Assembly (NCBI RefSeq): GCF_010548305.1
Contig: NZ_JAAGLV010000002.1
Coordinates: 248,001 to 312,000 of the forward strand
Direction: 5' to 3'
Length of the DNA: 64,000 bases
Origin: Streptomyces sp. SID13031
GTDB taxonomy: Bacteria; Actinomycetota; Actinomycetes; Propionibacteriales; Kribbellaceae
Positions 50,139 through 59,152 of this stretch are shown here, in pieces; the first letter of the stretch is position 1; every line of letters starts with the position of its first letter. Below the pieces are notes generated by a model. It searched no databases. It saw only the letters and a program-made list of their open reading frames with translations, and was not told where the DNA came from. A program made the translations under genes and the position numbers.

Positions 50139-51034
50139 GCGAGTGCCTCCTGCTCGGCGCCGAGCGCCAGGACGGCGTCCTCGAGGTCGGCCGAGGTCAC
50201 CTCGATGTCATGGGCGGGGGTGTTGCTCAGCAGATAGCGCAGCGTGTCGTCGGAGTCAGCGCACTTCAGCAGTACCACGTCGCCGCGCGTCTCGACGTTG
50301 TCGACGCCAGGCAGCGACGCCAGCATGGCCAGATCCGCACCGGGGATCGTCGCCCGGATCGTCCGGCCGGACACGCTCGCCTTGATCTGCGCGGCGGTGC
50401 CGTCGGCAACGACCTTGCCGGACCGCATCAGCACCACGCGGTCGGCGTACGCGTCGGCCTCTTCCAGGTAGTGGGTCGCGAACAGTACGGTCCGGCCGCG
50501 CGCGGTCTCGGCGTGCATCGAGGCCCAGAAGTCGCGCCGGGACTCGACGTCCATCCCGGTGGTCGGCTCGTCCAGCACGATCAGGTCGGGCTGCGGGATG
50601 ATCGCCATCGCGAACCGGACGCGCTGCTTCTGCCCGCCGGACAGGCCCTTCATCTTCCGGCCGGTCAGGTCGGCGATACCGGCCCGGTTGAGCGCTTCGG
50701 CGACCGGCATCGGGTCCTGGTGCAACCCGGCGACCAGGTTCAGCAGCTCGCCGACCTTGGCGTCCTCGATGATGCCGCCGCTCTGCAGCATCACACCGAT
50801 CTTGCTCGCGGCGATCGCCTCGGCCGGGGTCGAACCGTAGACCTCGACGGTGCCCTGGTCCGGCCGGACCAGACCGAGCAGCATCTCGATCGTGGTCGAC
50901 TTGCCGGCGCCGTTGGGGCCCAGCATCGCGACCACCTCGCCCGTCCGGATGGTGAGGTCCACCCCCGCCACGGCCTGTACCTCGCCGTACCTCTTGGTCA
51001 CGCCGCTCAGGGTGACCGCAGTCGTTGTCGTCAT
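50135..51034 (-). CDS. ABC exporter ATPase (DrrA/CcmA type)
   Basis: 299 residues from ATG 51034; the open frame upstream has no ribosome binding site. Walker A GPNGAGKST, signature LSGGQKQR, Walker B LIVLDEPTTGMD, H-loop FATHYLEEA; a C-terminal DUF4162-like part (GRTIRATIPGADLAMLASLP). First gene of the exporter/two-component operon. No clear Shine-Dalgarno before 51034. Confidence 0.94.
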   Translation of the reverse strand: MTTTTAVTLSGVTKRYGEVQAVAGVDLTIRTGEVVAMLGPNGAGKSTTIEMLLGLVRPDQGTVEVYGSTPAEAIAASKIGVMLQSGGIIEDAKVGELLNLVAGLHQDPMPVAEALNRAGIADLTGRKMKGLSGGQKQRVRFAMAIIPQPDLIVLDEPTTGMDVESRRDFWASMHAETARGRTVLFATHYLEEADAYADRVVLMRSGKVVADGTAAQIKASVSGRTIRATIPGADLAMLASLPGVDNVETRGDVVLLKCADSDDTLRYLLSNTPAHDIEVTSADLEDAVLALGAEQEALA

Positions 51035-51158
51035 ACCGAGAAGACTGCCGCCGGACGGCGGACCGGCCCTGGATCGGGCGTCACGACCCAGCCATGACAT
51101 CCGTCAGCCATCGCTCAGGGTCGGTGATCAGGGTCGTCCGGCAGTGTCGTCTCAAAGG

Positions 51159-51193
51159 GAGAAGCTCCCCGCCAGGACGGCGGGGAGCTTCTC
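51159..51193 (-). terminator. Terminator of the chitinase gene
   Basis: GAGAAGCTCCCCGCC-AGGAC-GGCGGGGAGCTTCTC, perfect 15-bp stem, 13 bases after the chitinase stop. Confidence 0.85.
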
Positions 51194-51206
51194 GGGGTGG
51201 TACAGG

Positions 51207-52631
51207 TCAGGCAGGAAGGGTCCAGAGCTGGTTGGCGCTGCCTGCGCAGGTCCAGATCTGCAGCCGGGTGCCGTCGGCCGAGCTCTGGCCGGTGGCGTCC
51301 AGGCACTTGCCGGACGACGGGTTGAGCAGGTTCCCGTTCGACTGCGCCTGCCACGACTGGGCGCCGGTGCCGTTGCAGTCGTACAGCTGAACCAGTGAGC
51401 CGTTGGCGGTACCAGCTGCGCTGACGTCCAGGCACTTGCCCAGGGCCCGGATGGTGTTGTCGGTGCCGACCGTCCAGGTCTGACCGGCGCTGCCGTTGCA
51501 GCCCCACAGCTGGACTGCCGTGCTGTTCGCGGAGCTTCCGCCGGCGACGTCGACGCACTTGCCGGCGATGCCCTTGATCGGGCCGGTCTTACCGGGCTGC
51601 GGGGTGGTGGTGCCGCCCGCGGCGTCGAAGATCGCGCTGACCAGCGAGGTACTGCCGGTGGTGTCCTGGGACAGCTCCCAGTTCATGATGCCGCCGGCGT
51701 TGGCCACTGCCCAGGTGGTCTTGCGCTTGATCGTGGGGATGCCGTTGTAGCACTGCTGGCCGCCGCTGTTGATGCAGTCGACGTTCGCGTTGGCCGGGTT
51801 CATCGCGACGATCTGCGCGTAGGTCAGGTAGCCGGGCCGGCTGTAGAACGGGACGCCGAGCACGGTCTTGGCCTTCGGCAGACCACGGTTCTTCCAGAAG
51901 TTCGCCGAAGCGATCGACCAGTCGTAGTTGGCGTGCGGGCTGCCGCCGTCGTACGCCATGATGTTCAGCCAGTCGACGTAGCCGAAGACGGCCGGCTGGA
52001 CGCCGTTGGCGGTACCACCCTCGGAGACGACCGCGGCGGTGAGGAGCTTGCCGTTGGCGTGCAGGGTGTTGCTCAGCTGCTGCATCAGCGCGGTGTAGTT
52101 GTTGCCGGAGGTGCCCGGGTCCGGGTACTCCCAGTCGATGTCGACGCCGTCGAGACCGTACTGGTTGATGACGCCCATCACGCTGTTGACGAAGGTGGTG
52201 CGGGCGCCGGAGTTGCCGGCCAGCGTCTCGAAGTTCGAGTCGTTGCCGTCGTTCCAGCCGCCGATCGCGAGCGAGACCTTGACGCCGTTCTGGTGGCCGA
52301 GGCTGACCAGCTGGGACAGCTTCGCGGTGTTCTCGATGCCCTGCAGGGTGCCGTTGGAGTTCGGCAGCGCGAACGCGTAGTTGATGTGCGTCAGCTTGCT
52401 GTACTGGATGGCGGTAACGCTGCCGGACCACGACGGCATGTAGCCGACGCTCTTGAAACCGGCGGGCAGCGCGGCGGCGGCGCTGGCGGCAGCGGGGGCG
52501 GCTGCGGCGGCCTGGGACGCGTCGGCGTGAGGCGCCGGCGCGAAGGTCGCGATCAGGCCGGCGGTGCCGGTAGCCAGTGCGAGGGCCGCGACGGCCACTC
52601 GACTTCGGAGCTTCATCCTTGACGACTTCAT
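51207..52631 (-). CDS. Secreted GH18 chitinase with ricin-B-type lectin domain
   Basis: 474 residues from ATG 52631. Signal peptide about 1-38, then an Ala-rich linker to 55. GH18 barrel 57-345 with SLAIGGWN and the catalytic DGVDIDWE (161-168, acid Glu168); WLNIMAYDGG and the late MNWELSQD match the family. C-terminal ricin-B beta-trefoil (about 352-474) with three QxW repeats (AGQTWTV, AQSWQAQ, NQLWTLP), which binds sugar. It breaks chitin outside the cell. Most chitinases of this kind carry a cellulose/chitin-binding or Fn3 domain; a ricin lectin is a less common partner. Confidence 0.95.
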   Translation of the reverse strand: MKSSRMKLRSRVAVAALALATGTAGLIATFAPAPHADASQAAAAAPAAASAAAALPAGFKSVGYMPSWSGSVTAIQYSKLTHINYAFALPNSNGTLQGIENTAKLSQLVSLGHQNGVKVSLAIGGWNDGNDSNFETLAGNSGARTTFVNSVMGVINQYGLDGVDIDWEYPDPGTSGNNYTALMQQLSNTLHANGKLLTAAVVSEGGTANGVQPAVFGYVDWLNIMAYDGGSPHANYDWSIASANFWKNRGLPKAKTVLGVPFYSRPGYLTYAQIVAMNPANANVDCINSGGQQCYNGIPTIKRKTTWAVANAGGIMNWELSQDTTGSTSLVSAIFDAAGGTTTPQPGKTGPIKGIAGKCVDVAGGSSANSTAVQLWGCNGSAGQTWTVGTDNTIRALGKCLDVSAAGTANGSLVQLYDCNGTGAQSWQAQSNGNLLNPSSGKCLDATGQSSADGTRLQIWTCAGSANQLWTLPA

Positions 52632-52839
52632 GGGGGCGGTTGTCCTTTCGGATGGACCCTCGCGCCGCACCCGGCTGGCTCAACAGATCGACGAAAGCCG
52701 TCCGGTCGCGGCAGGCGCGAACAGACGGTGTCGTCTTCTCAAGCACCTTCCGGGGGCGGCTGTTGCGAAGGTGAATATAGAAGAGATCTGACCGAAGTCA
52801 TGGCAAGTTTGCTCGGATGTCTCACCGTCGTCAAGACGT

Positions 52840-52868
52840 CGCGAGAGGTAAGAATGCGCATTCTCGCG
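52840..52868 (-). terminator. Hairpin after the EamA gene
   Basis: CGCGAGA (52840-52846) pairs with TCTCGCG (52862-52868), with the 14-bp palindrome AGAATGCGCATTCT (52851-52864) inside, starting 17 bases after the EamA stop. It could act as a terminator or as an operator for the chitinase, which starts 209 bp further left. Confidence 0.5.
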
Positions 52869-52884
52869 GTGGAGATCCCATGAA

Positions 52885-53751
52885 TTAGATATCCGGTGCC
52901 TCTGACCTCGATGTCCTGGTGATCGCGATCGAGGCGGCCACGACACAGGCCATGCCGGCCAGCTGGATGGCTGCGAGGCGCTGGCCGAGGATCAGGAAGC
53001 CGGCGGTGGCGCCGACCGCGGGCTCGATGCTCATCAGGATGCCGAAGACGACAGGCTTCATCCGGCGCAGCGCGAGCGTCTCGAGCGAGTAGGGGAGGAC
53101 CGACGAGAGGACGGCGATCGCGAGTCCGATCGCGAGGGAGTGCCAGTGCAGCAGTTCGCTGCCCGCGGTGATGAGACCGGCTGGGGCAGTGATGAGCGTG
53201 CTGATGACCATGGCCAGAGCAAGGCCGTCGAGCTGGGCGAACCGCCGGCCGGTCTCGGCGCTGAGCAAGATGTAGCAGGCCCACAAGGCGCCGGCGAGCG
53301 CGGCGAACCCGACGCCAAGCCAGTTGACCGCGGACAACTCGTGCCCGTTCACCAGTACTACGCCCAGCGCGGCGCCCGCGACGGCGAACACGTCTCTTCG
53401 CTTACGCGACATCGCTGCGGCCAGGCCGAGTGGCCCGATGAACTCGATGGTGACGGCGACACCCAGAGGGAGCCGCTCCAGCGAGAGGTAGAAGGAGAGG
53501 TTCATCAGGCCGAGGACGACGCCGAAGGCAACAACTGCGAGGAGGTCCCGCTTGGTGCGGTTCCGCAGGCTGGGTCTGGCGATGAGCAAGAGGATCGGCA
53601 CCGCGAGCGCGAGGCGGAGCGAAACGGTGCCCGCGGCCCCCAGGTCCTCGATCAGCTTGGCGGCCAGGGCACCGCCGAACTGCACGGACACCACGCCGCC
53701 CAGGACCATCGCCGTCGGGGGCGGCCGGAATGTACGCACAAACGGAATCAC
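52885..53751 (-). CDS. EamA/DMT-family exporter (RhtA-like)
   Basis: 288 residues, ten helices in two EamA repeats; LERLPLGVAVTIEFIGPLGL and RMKPVVFGILMSIEPAVGA are the RhtA-group signatures. Members export threonine, homoserine or other amino acids. Start ATG 53751. Monocistronic, 58 bp after the TetR stop on the same strand. Confidence 0.9.
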   Translation of the reverse strand: MIPFVRTFRPPPTAMVLGGVVSVQFGGALAAKLIEDLGAAGTVSLRLALAVPILLLIARPSLRNRTKRDLLAVVAFGVVLGLMNLSFYLSLERLPLGVAVTIEFIGPLGLAAAMSRKRRDVFAVAGAALGVVLVNGHELSAVNWLGVGFAALAGALWACYILLSAETGRRFAQLDGLALAMVISTLITAPAGLITAGSELLHWHSLAIGLAIAVLSSVLPYSLETLALRRMKPVVFGILMSIEPAVGATAGFLILGQRLAAIQLAGMACVVAASIAITRTSRSEAPDI

Positions 53752-53809
53752 ATCACGCCGAACCGCCAGCCCATCAACCGCGGGGCTCCGTGGGTGGCGG
53801 TTCGGGGCC

Positions 53810-54466
53810 CTACCCGCGGAGTGAGTCGAGGCCGCGCCAGAGGAGCTCTTGGAGGGTGCGGGCGAGCTTTTCGGCTGAGGGGGTGCCGCCGTTGCGGGTG
53901 CGCCAGACGGCCAGGCGTTCGGTGGCGCCGGAGACGCTCTGGGCGACGATCTGGATCTCCTCCTCGTCGACCGGGCGGCCGGCGGGCAGGTTGAGCCGGA
54001 CCATGGTGGCGATCAGGCCGACGAACTCGGCGCGCACCTCGTCGGCGGCCTGCGCGGCCGGGCCGGCCGACAACATGCCCTCGTCGACCATCACCGACCA
54101 GGTCCGCGGGTGCTCGTCCAGGAAGGTGAACCAGGCGACGAAACCGGCGTACATGGCCTGTTCGGCGTCCGGGGCGGCGACGATCGCGTCGGAGACGGCG
54201 TCCAGGAGCTGGGCGCGCAGGCGGGACAGGCAGGCGAGGAAGAGTCCGTCCTTCGAGCCGTAGTACTGGTAGACGAGCGGTTTGGAGACGCCGACCGCGG
54301 CGGCGATGTCGTCCATCGAGGTGCCCTGGTAGCCGTGCTCGCCGAAGATCCGCTCGGCCGCATCCAGGATCTCCCGCTCGCGCGCCGCCCGATCCCGCCG
54401 GCGCTTCACCGGCACCGCGCTGCCGTTCGCCGGTACTGCGCTGTCCGTGGTCGAGGTCACTTGCAC
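53810..54466 (-). CDS. TetR-family regulator
   Basis: 218 residues from GTG 54466 (GTG 54460 also in frame). HTH: REREILDAAERIFGEHGYQG, recognition GVSKPLVYQYYGSKDGLF. Divergent from a flavin monooxygenase with the palindrome AACTTACT-GGG-AGTAAGTT between them; it probably represses that gene. The ligand may be a ketone, lipid or terpenoid. Confidence 0.92.
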   Translation of the reverse strand: MQVTSTTDSAVPANGSAVPVKRRRDRAAREREILDAAERIFGEHGYQGTSMDDIAAAVGVSKPLVYQYYGSKDGLFLACLSRLRAQLLDAVSDAIVAAPDAEQAMYAGFVAWFTFLDEHPRTWSVMVDEGMLSAGPAAQAADEVRAEFVGLIATMVRLNLPAGRPVDEEEIQIVAQSVSGATERLAVWRTRNGGTPSAEKLARTLQELLWRGLDSLRG

Positions 54467-54485
54467 ACTCTAACTGACTCGGAGT

Positions 54486-54504
54486 AACTTACTGGGAGTA
54501 AGTT
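54486..54504. promoter_or_regulatory. TetR operator between TetR and monooxygenase genes
   Basis: AACTTACT-GGG-AGTAAGTT, perfect 8-bp arms. It also contains the tandem half-site ACT(C/G)GGAGTAA (54477 on and 54491 on). It lies 29 bp from the monooxygenase start and 20 bp from the TetR start. Confidence 0.75.
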
Positions 54505-54532
54505 CAAGTCGTCGGCCTCTGGAGGGTTCCTC

Positions 54533-55981
54533 ATGACCGCTCAGCACCGGATCGTGGTGATCGGCACCGGGTTCGCCGGGATCGGGATGGCTGTGCGGCT
54601 GAAGCAGGCCGGCTATCACGACTTCGTCGTACTGGAGCGCGCCGACGACGTCGGTGGGACCTGGCGGGACAACACCTATCCGGGCTGCCGGTGTGACGTG
54701 CCGTCGCACCTGTACTCCTTCTCATTCGCGCCCAACCCGGACTGGTCCCGCACGTTCTCGCCGCAGCCGGAGATCGAGGCGTACCTGCAGAAGGTGACCG
54801 ACGGCTTCCGGGTCCGCCCGCACATCCGCTTCGGGCATGCGGTCGAGTCGGCGCACTGGCAGGGCGACCACTGGCTGATCCACACCAGCCAGGGCGACTT
54901 CACGGCTGAAGTACTGCTATCCGGGATGGGCCCGCTGGCCGAGCCGTCGATCCCCAAGCTGCCCGGGATCGAGTCGTTCGAGGGCGAGGTCTTCCACTCC
55001 GCGCAGTGGAACCACGACCTGGACCTGAGTGGCCGCAAGGTGGCGGTGATCGGGACCGGCGCGTCGGCGATCCAGTTCGTGCCGGCGATCCAGCCCGACG
55101 TCGAGGAACTGCACCTGTTCCAGCGGACGCCGCCGTGGCTGATGCCGCGGCCGGATCGCAAGATCACTGCCCTCGAGCGGCGGATCTACCGGGCGTTTCC
55201 CCTGGCGCAGAAGGCGGCCCGGGCTGCCGTCTACTGGAGTCGTGAGTCGACCGTGCTCGCCTTCGCCAAGCTGCCCCGCCTGATGAAGCTGGGGCAGCGG
55301 GTCGCCGAACGGCACCTGCGCGAGCAGGTCCGCGATCCCGAGTTGCGCGCGAAGCTGACGCCGGACTTCACTCTCGGCTGCAAGCGGGTGCTGCTGTCCG
55401 CCGACTACTACCCGGCCGTCGCGCAACCGAACGTCGACGTCGTCACCGATGCGATCACCGAGGTCACCCCGACCGGGATCGTCACCGACGACGGCGTGAA
55501 GCACGAGGTCGACACGATCATCTACGGCACCGGCTTCCGGGTCACCGACCTGCCGGTGATGGACATGCTGCACGGCCGTGACGGCAAGACGCTGCGCGAG
55601 GCGTGGGTCAACGGGATGGAAGCGCATCTCGGTACTGCGATCGCCGGCTTCCCCAACTTCTTCCTGCTGATCGGGCCCAACACGGGGCTCGGTCACAGCT
55701 CGATGGTGTTCATGATCGAGTCGCAGGTCGCCTACATCCTGGACGCGCTGCGCACGATGGACGCTGACGGGCTGCGCGAGGTCGAGGTGCGGCCGGAGGT
55801 GCAGCGGGAGTTCGTCGACGGCGTCCGGTCGTCGATGCGCAACACGATCTGGACTCGCGGCGGCTGCACGAGCTGGTACTTGGACTCCGAGGGGCGAAAC
55901 ACCACCCTCTGGCCGTCGTTCACCTTCAAATTCCGGCAGCTGACCAGGCGCTTCGACCCCTCGCAGTACAGCACTCGCTGA
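54533..55981 (+). CDS. Flavin-containing monooxygenase, Baeyer-Villiger type
   Basis: 482 residues. First Rossmann motif GTGFAGIG, second GTGASAIQ. Fingerprint FEGEVFHSAQW at 149-159 (FxGxxxHxxxW) of class B monooxygenases. It uses FAD and NADPH to insert oxygen into ketones (esters/lactones) or to oxidise N or S. Start behind GGAGGG. Divergent TetR suggests induction by its substrate. Confidence 0.92.
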   Translation: MTAQHRIVVIGTGFAGIGMAVRLKQAGYHDFVVLERADDVGGTWRDNTYPGCRCDVPSHLYSFSFAPNPDWSRTFSPQPEIEAYLQKVTDGFRVRPHIRFGHAVESAHWQGDHWLIHTSQGDFTAEVLLSGMGPLAEPSIPKLPGIESFEGEVFHSAQWNHDLDLSGRKVAVIGTGASAIQFVPAIQPDVEELHLFQRTPPWLMPRPDRKITALERRIYRAFPLAQKAARAAVYWSRESTVLAFAKLPRLMKLGQRVAERHLREQVRDPELRAKLTPDFTLGCKRVLLSADYYPAVAQPNVDVVTDAITEVTPTGIVTDDGVKHEVDTIIYGTGFRVTDLPVMDMLHGRDGKTLREAWVNGMEAHLGTAIAGFPNFFLLIGPNTGLGHSSMVFMIESQVAYILDALRTMDADGLREVEVRPEVQREFVDGVRSSMRNTIWTRGGCTSWYLDSEGRNTTLWPSFTFKFRQLTRRFDPSQYSTR

Positions 55982-56008
55982 GCGGCGCCCGGCCCGCTCC
56001 AGCGAGGT

Positions 56009-56057
56009 CTCGCTATGCGACATCGAGCGTGTTACATTCGATCGGTCAGATAGCGAG
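56009..56057 (+). promoter_or_regulatory. Inverted repeat upstream of the membrane protein gene
   Basis: CTCGCTAT (56009-56016) and ATAGCGAG (56050-56057), perfect arms 33 bp apart, with TCGATCGG repeated directly (near 56038 and 56059). A possible operator; no regulator is adjacent. Confidence 0.4.
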
Positions 56058-56072
56058 TCGATCGGAGGCGCC

Positions 56073-57389
56073 GTGGCGCTGCTGCTGCTCCCGCTGCACG
56101 GCGTCGGTGGCCGGGGCGACCTGCCCGTACCGCTCTGGCTGGCCAGCTACTCGGCCGCCGCCGCAGTGGCAGTCTCGTTCTTCGCCCTCGCTGCCTTCTG
56201 GTCCAAACCACGCTTCGAACTCACCGCCGGTACGCCGTTGCGCGGGCTGACGCGGGTGGTCGACGCCCGGCCGACCAACTGGTTGCTCGAGGCAAGCGGA
56301 TTGGCGGCGCTGGCACTGTTGCTCGGGGCATCGTGGTTCGGCAGCAGCTCGCCCGGCCTCAACCCGGCGCCGACCTGGCTCTACGTCTGGATCTGGGTCG
56401 GCATCATCCCGGTCTCCCTGCTCTTCGGGCCGGTCTGGCGCCTCGCCAACCCGCTCCGCACCGTCGCCGGGCTGGTGCCGCGGACGTCGTACCGGGCACT
56501 GCCGGCCGGGATCGCGTACTGGCCGGCCGTTGCCGGCCTGCTCGGGTTCCTCTGGCTTGAGCTCGTTTTCCCCGATGGCTCGGAGCCGCTCGTCGTCGCG
56601 ATCTTCGTGACCGGCTACTCGCTGGTGAATGTTGCCGCGGGCATCATCTACGGGCCGCGCTGGTTCGCGATCGGTGACAGCTTCGAGGTGTACGCCGAGG
56701 TGCTCGCCAAGCTCAGCCCGCTCGGCCGCGACGCCCAGCACCGGCTCGTCCTGCGCAACCCGCTCGCCGGGCTCGCCACGATCCCGCAGGAGCGTGGCAT
56801 GGTCGGGCTGCTCTGCCTGCTGCTCGGATCGACCGCGTTCGACGGCATCAGCCGTTGGTCAGCGTGGACCAATCTGACCGGTGAGCTCGGCCGGACCGCG
56901 CACCTCCTCGTCTACACCCTCGGCCTGCTGGTCGCGGTCGGTGTGGTCTCGACGCTCTTCCTCCTTGCGGCGCGGGCGACCGGCTCGGCCAGGATCCGGC
57001 CAGGCGGGCTCGGGAACGCCGGTCTGCCGGGTGCGTTCGTGCATTCGCTGGTGCCGATCGCGATCGGGTACGCCGTCGCGCACTACTTCTCGTTCGCGAT
57101 GTTCCAGGGGCAGGAAGGGTTGCTGCTGGCAACGGATCCGTTCGGCCGCGGCTGGGATCTGCTCGGGGTCGGTACGACGCGGATCGACTACGCCTTCCTG
57201 GGTACCGGTTTGATCGCGGCCGTCCAGATCGGCGCGATCGTGCTCGGACACGTCCTCGGGGTGGTGTCCGCGCACGATCGCGCGACCCATCTGTTCAGGC
57301 GGCGTCAGTTGCGGCGGGCGCAGTACCCGATGCTGGCGGCGATGGTCGCCTTCACCGCGGGCGGGATCGCGCTGGTGACGGCCTCATGA
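56073..57389 (+). CDS. Polytopic membrane protein (fenitrothion-hydrolase-annotated family)
   Basis: 438 residues from GTG 56073 behind GGAGG. About ten membrane helices; conserved-looking polar spots are RWFAIGDSFEVYAEVLAKLS, PIAIGYAVAHYFSFAMFQGQ and GRGWDLLG. I recall relatives annotated as fenitrothion hydrolase in actinobacteria, on thin experimental grounds, and cannot confirm an active site. The last bases overlap a 67-residue gene (ATGA). Confidence 0.6.
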   Translation: MALLLLPLHGVGGRGDLPVPLWLASYSAAAAVAVSFFALAAFWSKPRFELTAGTPLRGLTRVVDARPTNWLLEASGLAALALLLGASWFGSSSPGLNPAPTWLYVWIWVGIIPVSLLFGPVWRLANPLRTVAGLVPRTSYRALPAGIAYWPAVAGLLGFLWLELVFPDGSEPLVVAIFVTGYSLVNVAAGIIYGPRWFAIGDSFEVYAEVLAKLSPLGRDAQHRLVLRNPLAGLATIPQERGMVGLLCLLLGSTAFDGISRWSAWTNLTGELGRTAHLLVYTLGLLVAVGVVSTLFLLAARATGSARIRPGGLGNAGLPGAFVHSLVPIAIGYAVAHYFSFAMFQGQEGLLLATDPFGRGWDLLGVGTTRIDYAFLGTGLIAAVQIGAIVLGHVLGVVSAHDRATHLFRRRQLRRAQYPMLAAMVAFTAGGIALVTAS

Positions 57390-57589
57390 TCGCGCTGCAC
57401 CTGGGCGGGGTGCCGGAGCTGGCGATGTTCCTCGGGCCGATCCTGCTGATCATCGCGTTCGTCCGGATCGCCCGCCGCAACGACGCGAACGCGGTCGACG
57501 ACGAGGACGACTGGGATGCCGACCTCGGCGACCTCGGAGACGTGACCAGCTCTAGCGGATCTTCACCGCGACTGCCGCACCGCTCCTGA
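57386..57589 (+). CDS. Small membrane protein
   Basis: 67 residues; one helix (LAMFLGPILLIIAFVRIARR), then an acidic tail (DDEDDWDADLGDLGD). Coupled to the upstream membrane protein by a four-base overlap, so probably its subunit. It overlaps the end of the convergent propeller gene by 38 bp. Confidence 0.7.
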   Translation: MIALHLGGVPELAMFLGPILLIIAFVRIARRNDANAVDDEDDWDADLGDLGDVTSSSGSSPRLPHRS

Positions 57590-59069
57590 CGTTGCGGCCG
57601 TCGCTGACCTGGACGCGGTAGCTCACGGTCTTGCCGCTCGGCAGTCTGGTGTCGCTGAAGGTGGTGACGGCAGGCTTCACCCAGGAGTACGAACTGCGCT
57701 TCCAACTGGCGAGCTTGGTGGAGCCGCGGAAAAGCGTGTAGGTCAACGCGATGTTGTCCGCGTCCACCACGGTCGGGAAGCTGACCGTGGCCTTGCCGGC
57801 GCGCGTGCTGGACGCAGCCGGCGCCGCGGGGAGCGTCGGCCGAGCGCCACCCGGGGTGTTGGTGAAGCGCGTGAGCCCTTGCTGGGCGCCGCCGTTCACG
57901 CGGGTGAAGTCGCCGCCGACCCAGAGGTCGTTACCGCCTGAGGCGAACGCGAGCGGGCCGACCTCCGTCTCGCCGCCGTAGTCGGTGTTCGGATACCAGG
58001 GCCCGAGCTTGCCGGTGGTCGTGCTCTCGACCAGCAGGTGGTGATTGCCGGTACCGTCCTTGAAGCCGCCGTCACGGCTGCAGTCGTGCGCGTGGGAGCC
58101 CTTGTAGAGCCAGTTGCCGATCGCCTTGATCGCCTCGGTCGCGCCCAGGCAGTTGTTCTGCCAGAGCAGCTTGCCGGAGGTGGCGTCGGCGGCCAGGACG
58201 CCGTCGTAGCAGCCGCGGCCGCTGCCGGCGTTGGAGACGAAGACCTTGCTGCCGAGCGTGTCGATGTCCTTGACCCGGCTCTGGCAGTCCAGGTCCGGCT
58301 CCGGGATCGCCGCGGCGGCCGGCATCGTGTAGGCGTCGCCGGTCGTCGTGTTCACCATCGCCAGCGCGTAGTGGTCGTTGTTCTTGAGCTCGCTGAAGCC
58401 GCCGCCGACGAAGACGCGGGTGCCGTTGTCGGACAGGTCGATCGCGTAGACGTCGTCGTCCGCGTCCGGATCCCAGGGCAGCAGAACGCCGGTGGACAGC
58501 GTGACCGCGGCCACGTTGTTGCGCTCGGTGTTGTCGACCCGCCCGAACGAGCCACCGAAGTACACGCTGTTGCCGCCGATCGCGATCGCGGAGACGCGGT
58601 AGGCGACCACCGGGTCCCAACCGGCGACGAGCTTGCCGGTGGCGACGCTGAACATCGCGAGGTGGCTGCGCTTGACGCCGTCCACGGTGGTGAAGTCGCC
58701 GCCGATCACGACCCACTTGCCGTCCGGGCTGGTCGCGATGGACCAGACCGGCCCGTTGAGCTTCGGTGCGAACCTCGTCGGCACCCCGGTGGTCCGGTTG
58801 AAGGCGGCGATGTAGCTCCGGGCCGCGTCACCCTGCCCGAGGGGTTGACCAGGCTGCCGGATCCGGGTGAACAGCCCACCGGCGTACACGGTGTTTCCCG
58901 CGACGGCCAGCGCGTTCACGCTCGAGTTGGTCTGCCACGACACCTGCTTGACCGCGGACAGCGCCGACCCGAACCCGGACGTCGCGGCCTCCACCGGACG
59001 TCCCGACGGGATCAACGCCGCGGCGATCACGGCCACAGCGGTGACCAGTACCAGTACTGCCTTCTTCAT
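57552..59069 (-). CDS. Secreted beta-propeller protein with C-terminal Fn3-like domain
   Basis: 505 residues from ATG 59069 with GAGGA six bases upstream; the long frame further up is not coding. Signal peptide 1-28. About seven blades marked by (V/F)GG(D/S/G)F(T/S/G): AGGLFTRI, IGGDFTTVDG, FGGSFGRVDN, VGGGFSELKN, VGGDFTRVNG, like the delta-60/DUF5122 repeats. C-terminal Fn3-like domain at about 405-505. Several Cys pairs. Extracellular; binding role possible, no catalytic motif seen. Confidence 0.85.
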   Translation of the reverse strand: MKKAVLVLVTAVAVIAAALIPSGRPVEAATSGFGSALSAVKQVSWQTNSSVNALAVAGNTVYAGGLFTRIRQPGQPLGQGDAARSYIAAFNRTTGVPTRFAPKLNGPVWSIATSPDGKWVVIGGDFTTVDGVKRSHLAMFSVATGKLVAGWDPVVAYRVSAIAIGGNSVYFGGSFGRVDNTERNNVAAVTLSTGVLLPWDPDADDDVYAIDLSDNGTRVFVGGGFSELKNNDHYALAMVNTTTGDAYTMPAAAAIPEPDLDCQSRVKDIDTLGSKVFVSNAGSGRGCYDGVLAADATSGKLLWQNNCLGATEAIKAIGNWLYKGSHAHDCSRDGGFKDGTGNHHLLVESTTTGKLGPWYPNTDYGGETEVGPLAFASGGNDLWVGGDFTRVNGGAQQGLTRFTNTPGGARPTLPAAPAASSTRAGKATVSFPTVVDADNIALTYTLFRGSTKLASWKRSSYSWVKPAVTTFSDTRLPSGKTVSYRVQVSDGRNVRSGAAVAVKIR

Positions 59070-59152
59070 CAACGTCCTCAGAACCGAGTCGACCGATCGT
59101 GACATTCTGCGACCAAACGATAACTCTCGGCGTGGGCGGAAGTTACGGCGGC

